DNA of 64,000 nucleotides, taken from the NCBI RefSeq assembly GCF_000321225.1, contig NW_004450328.1, positions 3,622,056 through 3,686,055 of the forward strand, in the 5' to 3' direction. Positions 31,851 through 44,200 of this stretch are shown here, piece by piece (position 1 is the first letter of the stretch; each line of letters opens with the position of its first letter). The stretch comes from Odobenus rosmarus divergens (taxonomy: Eukaryota; Chordata; Mammalia; Carnivora; Odobenidae). A model generated the notes under the pieces. That model saw nothing but the letters and a program-made list of their open reading frames with translations. It was not told the origin of the DNA and searched no databases. The translations under genes were made by a program, and so were the position numbers.

Positions 31851-33347
31851 ACTCTGGCTCCGGCCAGCTGCGCCCTCTTTCCTCTCCCTCTTTCCTTCTC
31901 CCTTTTCTCCTTTCCTTCTTTTCCTCCTTTCCCGCCTCCCAGGAACCCTGGCGAAGTGTGCGTGTGTGGGAGCGCGAGAGCCCCCCGCAGCCACCCCTTG
32001 GGGCGCGCGGCTGCAGTTAGGGTGAGGGTCCCAGTGCGCAGGCGCGCTCCCGTTCGCGGTCCCCAACGGACTCACCCGCGGCGGGAACGAAAAGGGGCCA
32101 CCCGAGCGAGGTAGGGGTCCTGAGAGGAAATTGGCCGAGGAGATGAGTGAGGCGAGAAGACCTGGTTGGTGGTTGATCAGGAGAAGGGGCTCGAGCGAAG
32201 GGGCTTTGTGAGGTGAGAAGTCGGGGAGCAGGTTCAGTGAGGGGGTTTAGATCCGCAGATATGAGTTGTGTGTATAGAGGTCCCATGGGTGTGGAAGAAT
32301 CAGAGTCAGCGAAGGCCGAGGTGATGGAGGAGGCATAGGGGCCTGCTAGGGAGAGAGTAAGGGCTTTGGAAAGAAGATTGCCCCAGTCACTGGATTTGCT
32401 CCTGTGTAAGCTGGGATAACAGGCGCTGCAGTGTGTTTCGAGGATTCAGTGACACAACGAATATTCTTTACTTAACACAGTGCCCCGCACATGGTAATGC
32501 CCACTTAGCATGTGTTGATGTCACCATGCATATCTTAAGAGGAGATAGAAAAAATGAGAAGGGTAAGAAAGAAAAAGGTAGGGGGTGAAGAACAACCAGA
32601 AATGAGTTGGAATTTCCAAGATACAAGATAATTTGGGTTCAGGGGAAGTAGGTGAAGGAAGTGGCCAAGAGAGTCTTAGGAAAGAGACCTTGTGACCCTG
32701 AAAGGAATAGGGGAGGTGGGGGAACAAGCCAGCCCTTTCTTTGAAGAGGGTCTAACCCTACCTCTCAGGTCCTCAGCTGTCAACTGAAGAAAAAGACTGC
32801 TTTTCAGTGTCTCTAGGCCACTCTGTTTAGCTGAGGGGTCAAGGAGAGAGGATTGGACTTCGCACATTGAAGGTCCTAGAAAAGGTTCAGGTTTCCTTTT
32901 AAGAGGTCACAAGAGATAGGTTGGTTGGTTGTTTCCGAATTATACAGAGGAGAGGGTTAGGGACAGTAGATTTTTTGGATTTGGTCTGATGAATAGAGGT
33001 AGGTAAGTCTGTGATCAGAGATAAGGGTGCATCCCTCTAGACTTCAATGTCCTTATCTCTATCTCTAGGGATGAGTTAGGCCTAGGGGAGCTTCCATATT
33101 TGGGGAGCTTTTGTGCAGGGAGGCCTTAAATGATGGGTGCTTTCAAATCTAGCAGAAAGCAAGTCCCTGGGCATTACTGCTTGGGGACCGTTTCTGTGAC
33201 CCCTGATGAGCTTGTTGCTTGTAGAGCCAAGAGGCAAAGTTAACTCAGGCCTTCCTTCTGACCCCCTCTTCCTAGGCCTCCCAGAGGAAGATGCTGCTGT
33301 CACCTGCCTGGTGTTCCTGAACCTCCAGGTTTCTGCCACACTGCCTC
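31851..33347 (+). other. ZNF646: ZNF646 5' UTR exon and first intron
   Basis: The likely noncoding first exon ends at 32021 (TTAGG|GTGAGG) or 32110 (GCGAG|GTAGGG). The first intron has a MIR-like remnant at about 32390-32520. The acceptor CTCTTCCTAG at 33275 opens the main exon, with 72 nt of 5' UTR before the ATG. That UTR includes a short upstream frame at 33291-33320. Confidence 0.6.
33291..33320 (+). other. Upstream ORF in ZNF646 5' UTR (9 codons)
   Basis: ATG at 33291 opens MLLSPAWCS and stops at 33318-33320, 27 nt before the main ATG at 33348. It lies in the same exon, so it is in every transcript that uses this acceptor. Any effect on translation is inference. Confidence 0.5.
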
Positions 33348-36300
33348 ATGGAGGACACGCCCACCTCACTCAGCTGCTCTGACTGTCAGCGCCACTTTCC
33401 CAGTCTCCCGGAACTGTCCCGGCACCGCGAGCTGCTCCATCCGTCTTCCCAGCAGGACACTGAGGAGGCAGACAGCATCCCTCGGCCCTACCGCTGTCAG
33501 CAGTGTGGGCGCGGCTACCGTCATCCAGGGAGCTTGGTCAACCACCGGCGGACCCACGAGACTGGTCTTTTCCCCTGTACCACCTGTGGCAAGGACTTTA
33601 CCAATCCCGTGGCCCTCAAGAGCCACATGAGGACTCATGCTCCCGAGGGCCGCCGTAGGCGCAGGCCTCCCCGCTCCAAGGAAGTCATTCCGCGCCTGCA
33701 GGGGGAAACAGCATCCTCTGACTCTAGGGACCAGAGGCTCAGCCCTGGGGAAAGCTGGACAAGCCAGAAAAAACATGCCGAAGAGACATCTGGCTGTGAG
33801 TCTGGGCCTGACCCCAGGGCAGCTCTGAGCGCTAGGGAGGATCCACCCACCAGACAAAGAGAAGGCTGGGAAAGGCAGCCAGATTCTGAGGGGGGTGCCG
33901 AGGGCTGGGGGCCCACTACCAGTTCTGCCAGAGCCACCCCGCTCCCCACCGCAGCCAGCAGCCTCCTTAGCAATTTGGAACAGTATTTGGCTGAATCCGT
34001 AGTGAACTTCGCGGGGGGCCATGAGCCCCCTCAGTCAACTCGTGCTGAGGAGGAACGGCGGTACAAGTGCGCTCAGTGCGGCAAGACTTACAAGCATGCC
34101 GGGAGCCTGACCAATCACCGCCAGAGCCACAGCCTGGGCGTCTACCCTTGTGCCATCTGCTTCAAGGAGTTCTCTAACCTCATGGCCCTGAAGAACCACT
34201 CCCGACTCCATGCCCAGTATCAGCCTTACCAGTGTCCTCACTGTCCCCGTGCCTTCCGGCTCCCCCGAGAGCTGCTGGACCACCAACAGTCCCATGAGGG
34301 TGAAAGGCAGGAGCGGCTATGGGAAGGGAAAGGGACGCCTGCCACCAATGGGCACGTGGAGGAGAGCAGCCAGGACCAGCTCCCGACTACACAGATGCTG
34401 AACTGCTCCGGGGAGCGCAGTGCCTCTGGGGAGCTGGAGGACGGTGGCCTAGAGGAGTACCGGCCTTTCCGCTGTGGGGACTGCGGCCGCACTTACCGCC
34501 ATGCTGGGAGCCTCATCAACCATCGCAAGAGCCACCAGACGGGTGTCTACCCCTGTTCCATCTGTTCCAAGCAGCTGTTCAACGCGGCTGCCCTCAAAAA
34601 CCATGTGCGGGCTCATCACAGACCCCGGCAGGGAGCTGGGGAGGATGGGCAGCCATCAGTGCCACCAGCCCCCCTGCCTGTGGCTGATACCCCCCACAAA
34701 GAGGAAGAGGTCCCTGCCACCACCCTGGACCACCGCCCCTATAAGTGCGACGAGTGTGGTCGGGCTTACCGCCACCGGGGGAGCCTGGTGAACCACCGCC
34801 ACAGCCATCGGACAGGAGAGTACCAGTGCTCACTCTGTCCCCGCAAGTACCCCAACCTTATGGCCCTGCGTAACCACGTGCGGGTCCATTGCAAAGCTGC
34901 TCGCCGCAGCGCAGGCCCAGGGGCTGAGGGTCCCCCCAGCCACCTCAAGGGAGAGCTCCCTCCTGACCAAGTGGAAGCAGAGGCAGCCCCACATACAGAT
35001 CAGGGGCGTGGGTGCAAACACGAAGAGGAGGCGGCTGTGGCCGATGTCCCCCCAGCAGCAAATAGGACAGCACCACAGATCTGTAGCGTGTGTGGGATGC
35101 TCTTTGAAGACCCTGAGAGCCTTGAACGTCACAGCCAGACCCATGGGGAAGGGGAAGACAGCAGGACAGAAACCAGGGCGTCCCCTCCTCGGGCGTTTGC
35201 CTGCCAAGATTGTGGAAAGAGCTATCGCCACTCAGGCAGCCTTATCAACCACAGGCAGACCCACCAGACGGGGGACTTCAGCTGTGGGGCCTGCGCCAAG
35301 CACTTCCACACCATGGCCGCCATGAAGAACCATTTGCGACGCCACAGTGGGCGGTGGGGCCGACAGCACGGGAGGCGGGCCAGCAGTGCTGGCAGTGGGG
35401 GTGAAGCCAAACTCCCGTCAGGCGGGAACTGGGTCCAGGACTTGGTGGGAAACAGCGAGGGCCTGGACTGTGCGCGAGACCCTTCAGGGGGAGGTCCTAA
35501 TGGAACCGCAGGCAGCTCGGAAAGCAATGAGGGCTGTCTGCAGACTGAAGCCGAAAGGGCTAGATGTGGGCTCGAGCGGGCGGAGGCTCGTATCCAGGGT
35601 GATAAAGAGAGCAGGGGTACTGAGGAAGGGCTGGAAAGGAAGGAGGCCTGTTTCCTAGACAACTTGGACATCCCAGGCAATGAGGAAAGCAATGGGACTC
35701 GCTTCTGTGATGGTCTCCCTGGGGTGGACGAAGACCGGAAACGAGCCCCTGGCCAGCCCAGCTCCCCGCACCACTCTCCCAACGAAGCTGTCACTGGCTG
35801 GCAGGCGGAGGTCTCCCACACGTGTTCGGACTGTGGGCATTCTTTCCCTCATGCCACCGGCCTGCTGAGCCACAGGCCCTGCCACCCCCCGGGCATCTAT
35901 CAGTGCTCCCTCTGCCCGAAGGAGTTTGACTCTCTGCCTGCCCTGCGCAGCCACTTCCAGAACCACGGGCCCGGGGAGGCCACCCCTGCACAGCCTTTCC
36001 TCTGCTGCCTCTGCGGCATGATCTTCCCGGGACGGGCTGGCTACAGGCTTCACCGGCGCCAGGCTCATGACTCCTCTGGCCTGACCGAGGGGGAGGAGGA
36101 GGAGGGGGAGGAGGAAGGAGCCGCAGGGGCAGCCTCCACCCGGAGCCCTCCGCTGCAGCTCTCGGAAGCAGAGCTGTTGAATCAGCTGCAGCGGGAGGTG
36201 GAGGCGCTGGACGGAGCTGGTTATGGGCACATCTGTGGCTGCTGCGGTCAGACCTATGATGACCTAGGGAGCTTGGAGCGTCACCACCAAAGCCAGACTT

Positions 36301-39300
36301 CTGGGAACACCACAGACAAAGCTCCCAGCCACTTAGGAGAGTCAGGCGATGCCATGGGAAGGGTTGCAGGTGATGACCATGTCTTTGAGGGCACGGTGAC
36401 CTCTCTCTCTGGGGAAGGTGGGGACACAAAGTCTGGAGAGGGAGTGGGTGCTATGGTTGTAGACAGCCTTTGCATGCGGGGGGAGGAAAGTCCGCCAGAG
36501 GCCCAGCCCCGCCCGTTCCGCTGCAACCAGTGTGGCAAGACCTATCGCCACGGGGGCAGCCTGGTGAACCACCGCAAGATCCACCAGACTGGAGACTTCA
36601 TCTGTCCCGTCTGCTCCCGCTGCTACCCCAACCTGGCTGCCTATCGGAATCACCTGCGAAACCACCCGCGCTGCAAGGGCTCCGAGCCCCAGGTGGGGCC
36701 CGCCCCGGAGGCCGGAGGCAGCAGCGAGCCTCAGAACGTGGCAGAAGAAGGGCTGGGGCAGGCAGACGGCGGAAAGCTCCAGGAAGAACTTAAAGTGGAG
36801 CCCTCGGAGGAGGTGGCAAGGGTGAAAGAGGAGGAGTGGGGGGAGGCCACCGTGAAGGGGGAGGAGGTGGAGCCGAGGCTGGAGACGGCAGAGAAGAGCT
36901 GCCAGACCGAGGCCAGCTCTGAGCGGCCCTTCAGCTGTGAGGTGTGCGGCCGGTCGTACAAGCACGCTGGCAGCCTCATCAATCACCGGCAGAGCCACCA
37001 GACTGGCCACTTCGGCTGCCAGGCCTGCTCCAAAGGCTTCTCAAACCTCATGTCCCTCAAGAACCACCGGCGCATCCATGCAGATCCTCGGCGGTTCCGC
37101 TGCGGTGAATGTGGGAAGGCCTTCCGCCTGCGGAAGCAGCTGGCCAGCCACCAGCGGGTCCACGCCGAGCGGGGCACAAGCGGGGGCACCCGGAAGCTGA
37201 CGCGGGAAGATCGGCCCTTCAGGTGCGGGCAGTGTGGGCGCACCTACCGCCATGCCGGCAGCCTCCTGAACCACCGGCGCAGCCACGAGACCGGCCAGTA
37301 CAGCTGTCCCACATGCCCCAAGACCTACTCCAACAGCATGGCCCTGAAGGACCACCAGCGGCTGCACTCAGAGAGCCGGCGGCGGCGAGCAGGGCTATGC
37401 CGGCGGGCGGCTGTGCGCTGTGCCCTGTGTGGCCGGGGTTTCCCTGGCCGGGGGGCTCTGGAGCAGCACCTGCGAGAGCATGAAGAGGAGACCAAAAGTG
37501 GTCAGAGAGGCACGGAGGACAGTGAGGGGACCCTGGCCGATGACCAGGGACTAGAGGACAGGTCGGGTGGTCCTGAGTCAGTTCTCCAGCTGGAGGATGG
37601 AGCCAGGAGGCTGCGGGAGCAGAGGCCGAGCCCCACCGGGGCAGCAGGTTCAGAACCCACCGAGCCGGGACCCGGGGACGTGGGGAATGCCGAAGGGAGG
37701 CAAGGAGACGGAGGGCCAGTGAGTAGCGGTGGAGATTGGGTTCCTCGGGGTCATGTACTGACCAAGCCAGCAGATGAGTCAGAGGATAGTATCCCCCAGA
37801 GTCCTTGCCATCTTGGCATCACCCAGCCCAACGGACCTAGTCTGAGTTCTGTGGCTGGCTGGCACGGTGCAGACAGCCAACCTCAGCTCCAGCCCGAGAG
37901 TCCCCCATTTTCCTGCAGCCGTTGTGGCAAGACATACTGCCAGTCGGAAGGCCCTTTGAACCGCCACAGCACCCCCGAGACAGACTGCCACCATTGCCTG
38001 CCCTGCTCGAAGGAGTTCTCGAACCCTGTGGCCACCAAGAGCCACAGCCGCAACCACATAGCTGCCCAGACCTTTGCCTGCCCCGACTGTGGTAAGGCTT
38101 TTCAGGCCCATCATGAACTAGCCAGCCACCTGCACACTCAGGCCAGCGGCCTCAGTCAGATGCCACCCCAGATACGGGAGGCCACAGGACCTGAAGGTGG
38201 GACTGTGGAGGATGAGGTAGATAGCCCCGGCCAAGGGGAAATCCAGAAGTCCCCACCGGAACCCCCCAGGGCCCCAGGAGAGAATGCTGGGAGAACTGAT
38301 GGGGGGCAAGGAGTCAAGTCCACAGTGGCTGAAGACGAGGAACGGCCCTTCCGCTGTGCCCAGTGTGGGCGGTCCTACCGCCACGCCGGTAGCCTGCTGA
38401 ACCATCAGAAGGCCCACACCACTGGGCTCTACCCCTGCTCCCTCTGCCCCAAACTTCTACCCAACCTGCTGTCCCTTAAGAACCATGGCAGGACCCACAC
38501 AGACCCCAAGCGCCACCGCTGCAGCGTCTGTGGCAAGGCCTTCCGGACAGCTGCCCGGCTGGAGGGTCATGGGCGGGTCCATGCACCTCGGGAGGGGCCC
38601 TTCACCTGCCCTCACTGTCCCCGCCACTTCCGTCGCCGAATCAGCTTCCAGCAGCACCAGCAGCAGCACCAGGAGGAATGGACAGTGGCCAGCTCTGGTA
38701 CGGGGGCATGAATGGCTTGGGCAGAGGACCGAAAGGTCCCAGAGGAGGTGGGCACAGAGTGGGGGGGGGGGCGAGGCATGAGAGGAGAGGGTCCTGTGGC
38801 TTCCAAGGGGTGTCGGGGGGCAGGGCGGCTTGGATGTGGGGAAGAGGAGTTGGAGGATGCTGCCTTGTGAGGGCTGAGACTGAAACCCCGGGCCAGGCCA
38901 ACAGCGTGGGGGGTTGGACAGTGGGGTGGGCGTGCGCAGGGGCAGAGGCAGAGGCAGCTGCTGTGCAGGAGCCGAAGAGAAAGGGGCTTTTTGTTTGGGG
39001 AGGGGAGGCGAGGCAGCTCTCTGGCTACTACATCTGGGAGCTCCCCTGATCCAGCCAGTAAAGGAATGATTTCCAGAGAAAAATAGGGTCTAGGTGGTGC
39101 TCTTTCCTTGAGGGGGCCACAGGACCTGAAGGTGGGACCGGAGAGTGAGGAAGGGGGCGTGGGCGGCACCCCCAGACTAGACTGCTCTGTGGCTTTTGTG
39201 CTGACTTGGCCAGGGAAACCGGGCCACCGGTTGGCCCCCAGCTCCCTGTCCCTCTTCCCTGCATCTTGTCTCTGGTCCCCCTCCTCATTTCTTGGAAACT

Positions 39301-40126
39301 AGACCTTTGGTCCTTTGCTACTGATACTGCCCCATGTCTCTTCTTCCCCTTATTGAACCCTTTCTTTGCTGCGCACCTCCTTTTTAGAAGCCAACCAAAC
39401 CACTGTTTCTACCTGCATACCCTCCTTCCCGCCAACACACCTTTAACTGGAGAACTGAGTCACAGATAATTGTTTCTTTGAAGCCAGGCACAGCTGTAGC
39501 AACAACAGTCATTAGCCCCTATCTCCCGTCCTCTATCAGGGGGAATCTCCCTGGAAAGTCACTCCACCCAGCCCAGCTGGAGGGTGAAGCTGCGGGGGAG
39601 TGGGGCAGCCTGTTGTTGAGCCCTGGGCTCACGCCTTCAGCCTCCCCTAGACCTAGATCTATAGGCCTTCTCCCAGGACCCATTCCATTTAGCGGCCACC
39701 AAGGGTGGGTGTCTCTGAGATGGCAGGTCCTTGACCAGAGATTGTCAGGGAAGGAGGGAAGGGGGGGGCGAGAGTCCCCTGAGAGAGCTGACGAGATGGC
39801 TTTCAGGGTAAAAGATTTCTTGTGACCTCAAGGGAATGAGCAAGAAGCCAGTTAATCAGGCCTGGAAAAGTAATTGGGAGTTCTCGTGCAGGCCTCTGGG
39901 GCCATGGGGGATGGCGGCAGGATGGCCTGCAGGCCTAGGGAATGGGGTGCAAGCTGTGTGGGGTTTGCCACCCTCAGTCAGTGACCACCTCTCTTTCTCC
40001 CCAGGAGTCCCAAAGGCACCAGCGGCAGGGAGAGGGGACTTGTCATTGCCCCCTCCTCCCACCCCCACGACCTCACTTCTGGATCCTTCACCCCAGTGGC
40101 CTGCAGACCTCAGCTTCTCCCTCTAA
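33348..40126 (+). CDS. ZNF646: Zinc finger protein 646, large multi-C2H2 protein, 2 coding exons
   Basis: Coding exons 33348-38697 and 40005-40126 (donor TCTG|GTACGG, acceptor CTCCCCAG), phase 1, total 1823 aa. Unspliced, the first exon would stop five codons later at 38711, so the spliced tail is chosen: it gives a Pro-rich C terminus ending [11 protein letters not shown]. The protein is a series of two-finger modules: a first finger with G-S-L-x-N-H and a second with A-L-K-N-H, joined by HxTG linkers. They start near residues 46, 237, 372, 462, 614, 822, 1054, 1192, 1289, 1520 (degenerate) and 1665. Single C2H2 fingers lie between or after them (for example near 292, 882, 959, 1248, 1574, 1721 and 1750). 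Acidic, Ser/Gly-rich linkers separate them. Predicted nuclear DNA-binding protein; function poorly known. No KRAB or SCAN domain. Confidence 0.95.
38698..40004 (+). other. ZNF646: ZNF646 last intron
   Basis: A 1.3-kb intron with a G-rich first part. A 24-bp stretch at 39115-39138 is identical to coding sequence at 38180-38203. No gene or SINE was seen. Confidence 0.75.
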
Positions 40127-41224
40127 ACTTCAAGTCTCCAAAGATCAGAATACGGGCGGGGTGGGGGGGAGTGGCGGGTTGCAGGGAAAGGCTCGATCTC
40201 CATGTTTTGCTCAGGAGTAGTTAGGCATCCCCATCTCTTACTCTGCTCTCCCACTGTGCAGAGGACCCAGATCTGGCTTCTTGCCCAAGGAGGGGGTAAG
40301 GTATTCCTCATGTCCTTGTCCTTGAAGGCTCTCCTTTCCCCAGCCTTTGTCACTATGCTCTTCGCTATGACCAGCCCTGCAAGAAACCCAGTGCCAGGCT
40401 CTGCCACGATGTGGGGCCACGGTCACCAGCCAGATTCCAACACCAAGGAGAGGCCGATTCAGAGAGCCACAGGTGGGAATGTTGCCTGTGGAAGGGGAGC
40501 CTTTTGCTACAATTTGTAACTTATTTTCTAAAGTCTATTTTGTAACAATTTATTTAAGTTTTAAAAAAAGGAGAATTGCTCCCCCACCCCCTTAAAAAAA
40601 AAAAAAGAACGAATTTTCAAAGTAAGTGGCTGGTGTGATTATATCTGAGGGGATGAAGAATAGGGAAGGCTGGGGACGCCTGTGTCGCACAGCAGAGCTG
40701 GGTGTGGGGGAGCATCCACAGGCGACATCTCCCTGTCCTGCAGGGTGGGGAGTAAGGGCAGCTGCCGGTCCAGGCAGGCTCCTTCCCAGAGCCCGCTGGG
40801 CTGTTGGGCCCACCCCAGTGCCTGGGACCACGGGGGGCGGGGGGGGTGAGGATGGGAGAGGGGCAGGGGCAGTGACGCAGGATTTGTCTCACTGTGTCTG
40901 CAGCATCCCAGAGCCACCTGTCAACAGCCAGCTGGTTTGCCTGTCAGGAAGAGGAAGGAGGGTGGGGTTGGCCTCATCCTCAGAACTTTCCTCCCTCCCT
41001 GGAAGGAAGAGGAAGAAGGTACTACTTAACCCCCATGACAGATGAGAAAACTGAGGTTTGAAGAAGTTGAGAGGCCTGCTCCAAGTCACAATGAAGAAGA
41101 ACCAGAATTTTGTCCACCCCCCCCCCCCGCCCGCCCTCCGGGGCAGCTAGAGGTGGGTCAGAATAGATCTTTCCCTGGTTTGAGAGAGCATGGGTCTGGA
41201 GAGGGACGGGTCAGCAGGGAGGCC
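40127..41224. other. Converging 3' UTRs of ZNF646 and PRSS53
   Basis: The ZNF646 3' UTR (plus) probably ends near 40560-40610, in an A-rich tract without a clear AATAAA. On the minus strand AATAAA is at 40549-40554, a possible PRSS53 signal, which would make the two 3' UTRs touch or overlap. A C-rich tract lies at about 41118-41131. No coding sequence was seen. Confidence 0.45.
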
Positions 41225-44200
41225 CTAGGGCCACATACTCGTGTTGGCGGAGCAGCTTCCGGGCTCGGCCTCGGGCTCCGGCTCCTCAGCAAAATAGACC
41301 TGCCAGTCCAAACTGCTGACCCAGTTCTCATACGCAGGGAGCGCCACGAAGACCGCAGGCCTTGCGGGGCCTTGGCAGGCATCTCCAAAGCTGTGTAGCC
41401 CAGCCAGGAACCATGTGCCCCTCACCTCGTGCACCAGGGGTGCCCCGGACAGGCCCTGCCAGGGGGCAGGTGACACTGGGTGACTTCCTCTTCTCCCTAG
41501 GCCGCTGTGGGGGCAGAAGGGGCTAGGGGCCGGGCCGAGGCTCTGGCTGTTTGGGAGCCAGTTGGCAGAATGGCCCCGTTTCAAGTGAGAGGCAGGTCTG
41601 GAGGCCAAGCCTGGCAGAAGGTCTGTTCGTGAGTTACAGGGTAAAGATGCCAGGGGTTGGTGGGGTAAGGTTTGGGGGACCGGGGCTCACCTCACAGTGG
41701 GGCGGCTCACCCACAACACTGGAACACACCATCCCTGGCAGAATGGGGACGCTGTCGCTCCCAAGAGTTGCATGCAGCCGGCTGCAGGCCCTGGGCCCCA
41801 AGAGGGTCACAGGCACTGTCTGAGGGGAGCTGGCGCCTGCAAGGCCAAGGGAAAAGACCCAGCTGCCCCAGTGGCTTCTGAGATGGATGGACGGTTGCTG
41901 GTGGGTCTGTCCTACGTACCTGCTCCTTGGCGGGGCAGCCCCAGGACCCAGCCACGTTCCCCATCGGGCAGATGGTGGTCGGAATAGGGCAGGCAGAGCG
42001 GCCGAAGGCTGGGGCCTAGTGTCACGGGTTGGGCCAGCAACAGGAGGGCCACATCGTAGCCCCCCTCTGGGTGGGTGTAAGCCCCATGCAGGACGAGTTG
42101 CTTCAGGCCCCACTCCTCTGGTCCGGCCCCCAGCCCGATGCTCCATTCCTCTGGGGTCTGGCGCCTGGGCAGAAACAGCATTGACAGCATCAGGTGGCAG
42201 GGCTGCCGACCAGGGCGGGGGACACAAAGGCGAGAGAGACATGGCTCACCCGATGAAGCAGTGGGCAGCAGTCAGCACGACCTCCTCTGACACCAGGGCT
42301 CCGCCACAGGCCAGCTTCCCCTGGTGCTTCAGCCTGGCATCCCAGGGCCATGTGGAGGGGGCTCCTGCCTGGGGACCTTCTCTCCTCAAGGATCCACAGG
42401 CTGGAACGGACGGGATGACGTCACCTGCCTTCTTGCTAAGTGCTCACTGCATGCCTGGCCCTGTGCTAAGCACTTCCCACGTACTATCAAATCCTCACAA
42501 TATCCTTTTAAGTTGGATTTTGTTACCCTCGTTACTGAAGTAACCACAGTCCCAGAGAGGTTAAGTGACTTTCTAGCTCAGTAACCACAGGCAGGTAGCC
42601 AACTTGAGACTCAAAAGCCGGGGCCTAAGCTTTTACACCCCGATTGTCTAGCCTCATGAGAGTGGCCCTGCTCCTCATTCTCCCGCCCCATCTGTCTGCA
42701 CCCCTCCGGCCTTGGACTGGCCCCAGAATTCCTGGCTCACTGGTACTTCTCTTACCATCAAGACAGCTTCTGTCCTAGGAATTCTTTTGCATGCAATTTG
42801 CATGTTAGTCGGCCTGGCATCCCAGGGGCGTGGCTAGAATTTTGAGTGGGAGCCCTGCCCTGTCCCATCTCCCTGGGTCCCTGCTTGGAAACTTGCAGTT
42901 TACTCCCACAGCCTTCAATTAGATCTCAGATCCCTCTTCTTACCTAAACTCTAAATGCACGAAGTTCTAAAATACCTTCTGCCTCTCAGCCCTAAATGGG
43001 GCTGTTCCTCTCTTAAGGGCCGAAAGGGGCCTTAAAAGCCCCCTAATTAGCCCCTGACAGTATGTGAATGCCTTGTCCCAATTCTCTCTTCTGAGCTCAA
43101 ATTTCCTTCACTGTGCTTCTGTCTGCTGCCCAGAAGTCCTTATTACGCAGGCCTGGGTGTGCCCGCCTGTCCCACTCCTAACGCCCCCTGCTCATACCTA
43201 CACAGCTGTCCTCGTCACTGATCTCCAGGGTCCCCGGGTTCTGGGACAGGAAGGCCGCCCCCTGAGCTCGAGCCTGCAGCCAGGAGCTGTGAGCAGCCGC
43301 GCTGGTGAGCAGCACAGGGGTGTCTTCTTGGGCACAGCTTGATGCAAAGCTGATGATCCCAGCCTGAACCCAGTGTCCGTCAGGCTCACGGCACAGCACG
43401 GGGCCCCCAGAATCCCCCTGGAGCCAGGCAAAGGAGTCAAGGGTGGACACTTGAGCCCCAGCCATGGGCAGACACCCTGTCCTCTAACAGTGGCAGTCCA
43501 CCCATCCCTGTGGACTGAGCACTGAGCCCAGGGCTAGGCCCCCTCCCCTTCTGTTCCCTTGCCTTGTCTCCCGCATCAGACCTGACAGGGCCCCTGCACC
43601 CCAGGCTGGGCGCCCCCGCACAGCATCCCCGGCCGAGCTGGGTTGGCCAGCAGCCGCTGGTGCAGCTGGTTGTAGAGGCAGTTACACGTGGGGCGGCTGA
43701 TGAGACGCAGGCGCAGATTCCGCAGAGTCCTGGGAGCTGGCACGAGAAAGGGGGTTGGGGGGGAGCAAGGGAGACAGCAGACGGACAGTTGGCAGCTGGG
43801 GCTGTGTGACCTTGGGCGAGCGTAGTGCCTCTCTGGGCTTCGGGCTGGGCCAGCACTTACCACCATTGGTGTCCTGATCCCAGCCAGTGGCCCAGCAGGA
43901 GGTCCCAAAAGGAAAGCGGTGGGTAGGTTGGGGCAGGCAGAGGGGTGTGTGGGCCACAGGGTGGGCAAGTCGTAGCAGGGCCAGGTCTGAGCCCTGGCTG
44001 TAGTGGTTATAGGCCCTCGGCAGCTGCAGAGCCGTCACCCCCACCTTCTCGGCCCCTGGGCTCAGCCCCTCACGTTGCAGAGAACCCAGGACAACTGACC
44101 AGGAGTTCAGTTCTGTCATTGCTGCCCTGGAAGGGGAGGGACAAGGCCGAGGCATTGAATGCAAAGGGGGACAGTGACACCATGGGAGACACTACTGGGT

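Noticed and set aside
33366..38669. Long open frames on the strand opposite ZNF646 (for example 33366-34022 and 35655-36230)
   Set aside because: They mirror a GC-rich zinc-finger coding exon, have no splice or domain logic, and the plus strand is clearly the gene.
42421..42426. GACGTCAC CRE-like site in a PRSS53 intron
   Set aside because: An isolated 8-mer within intronic sequence, with no promoter context.
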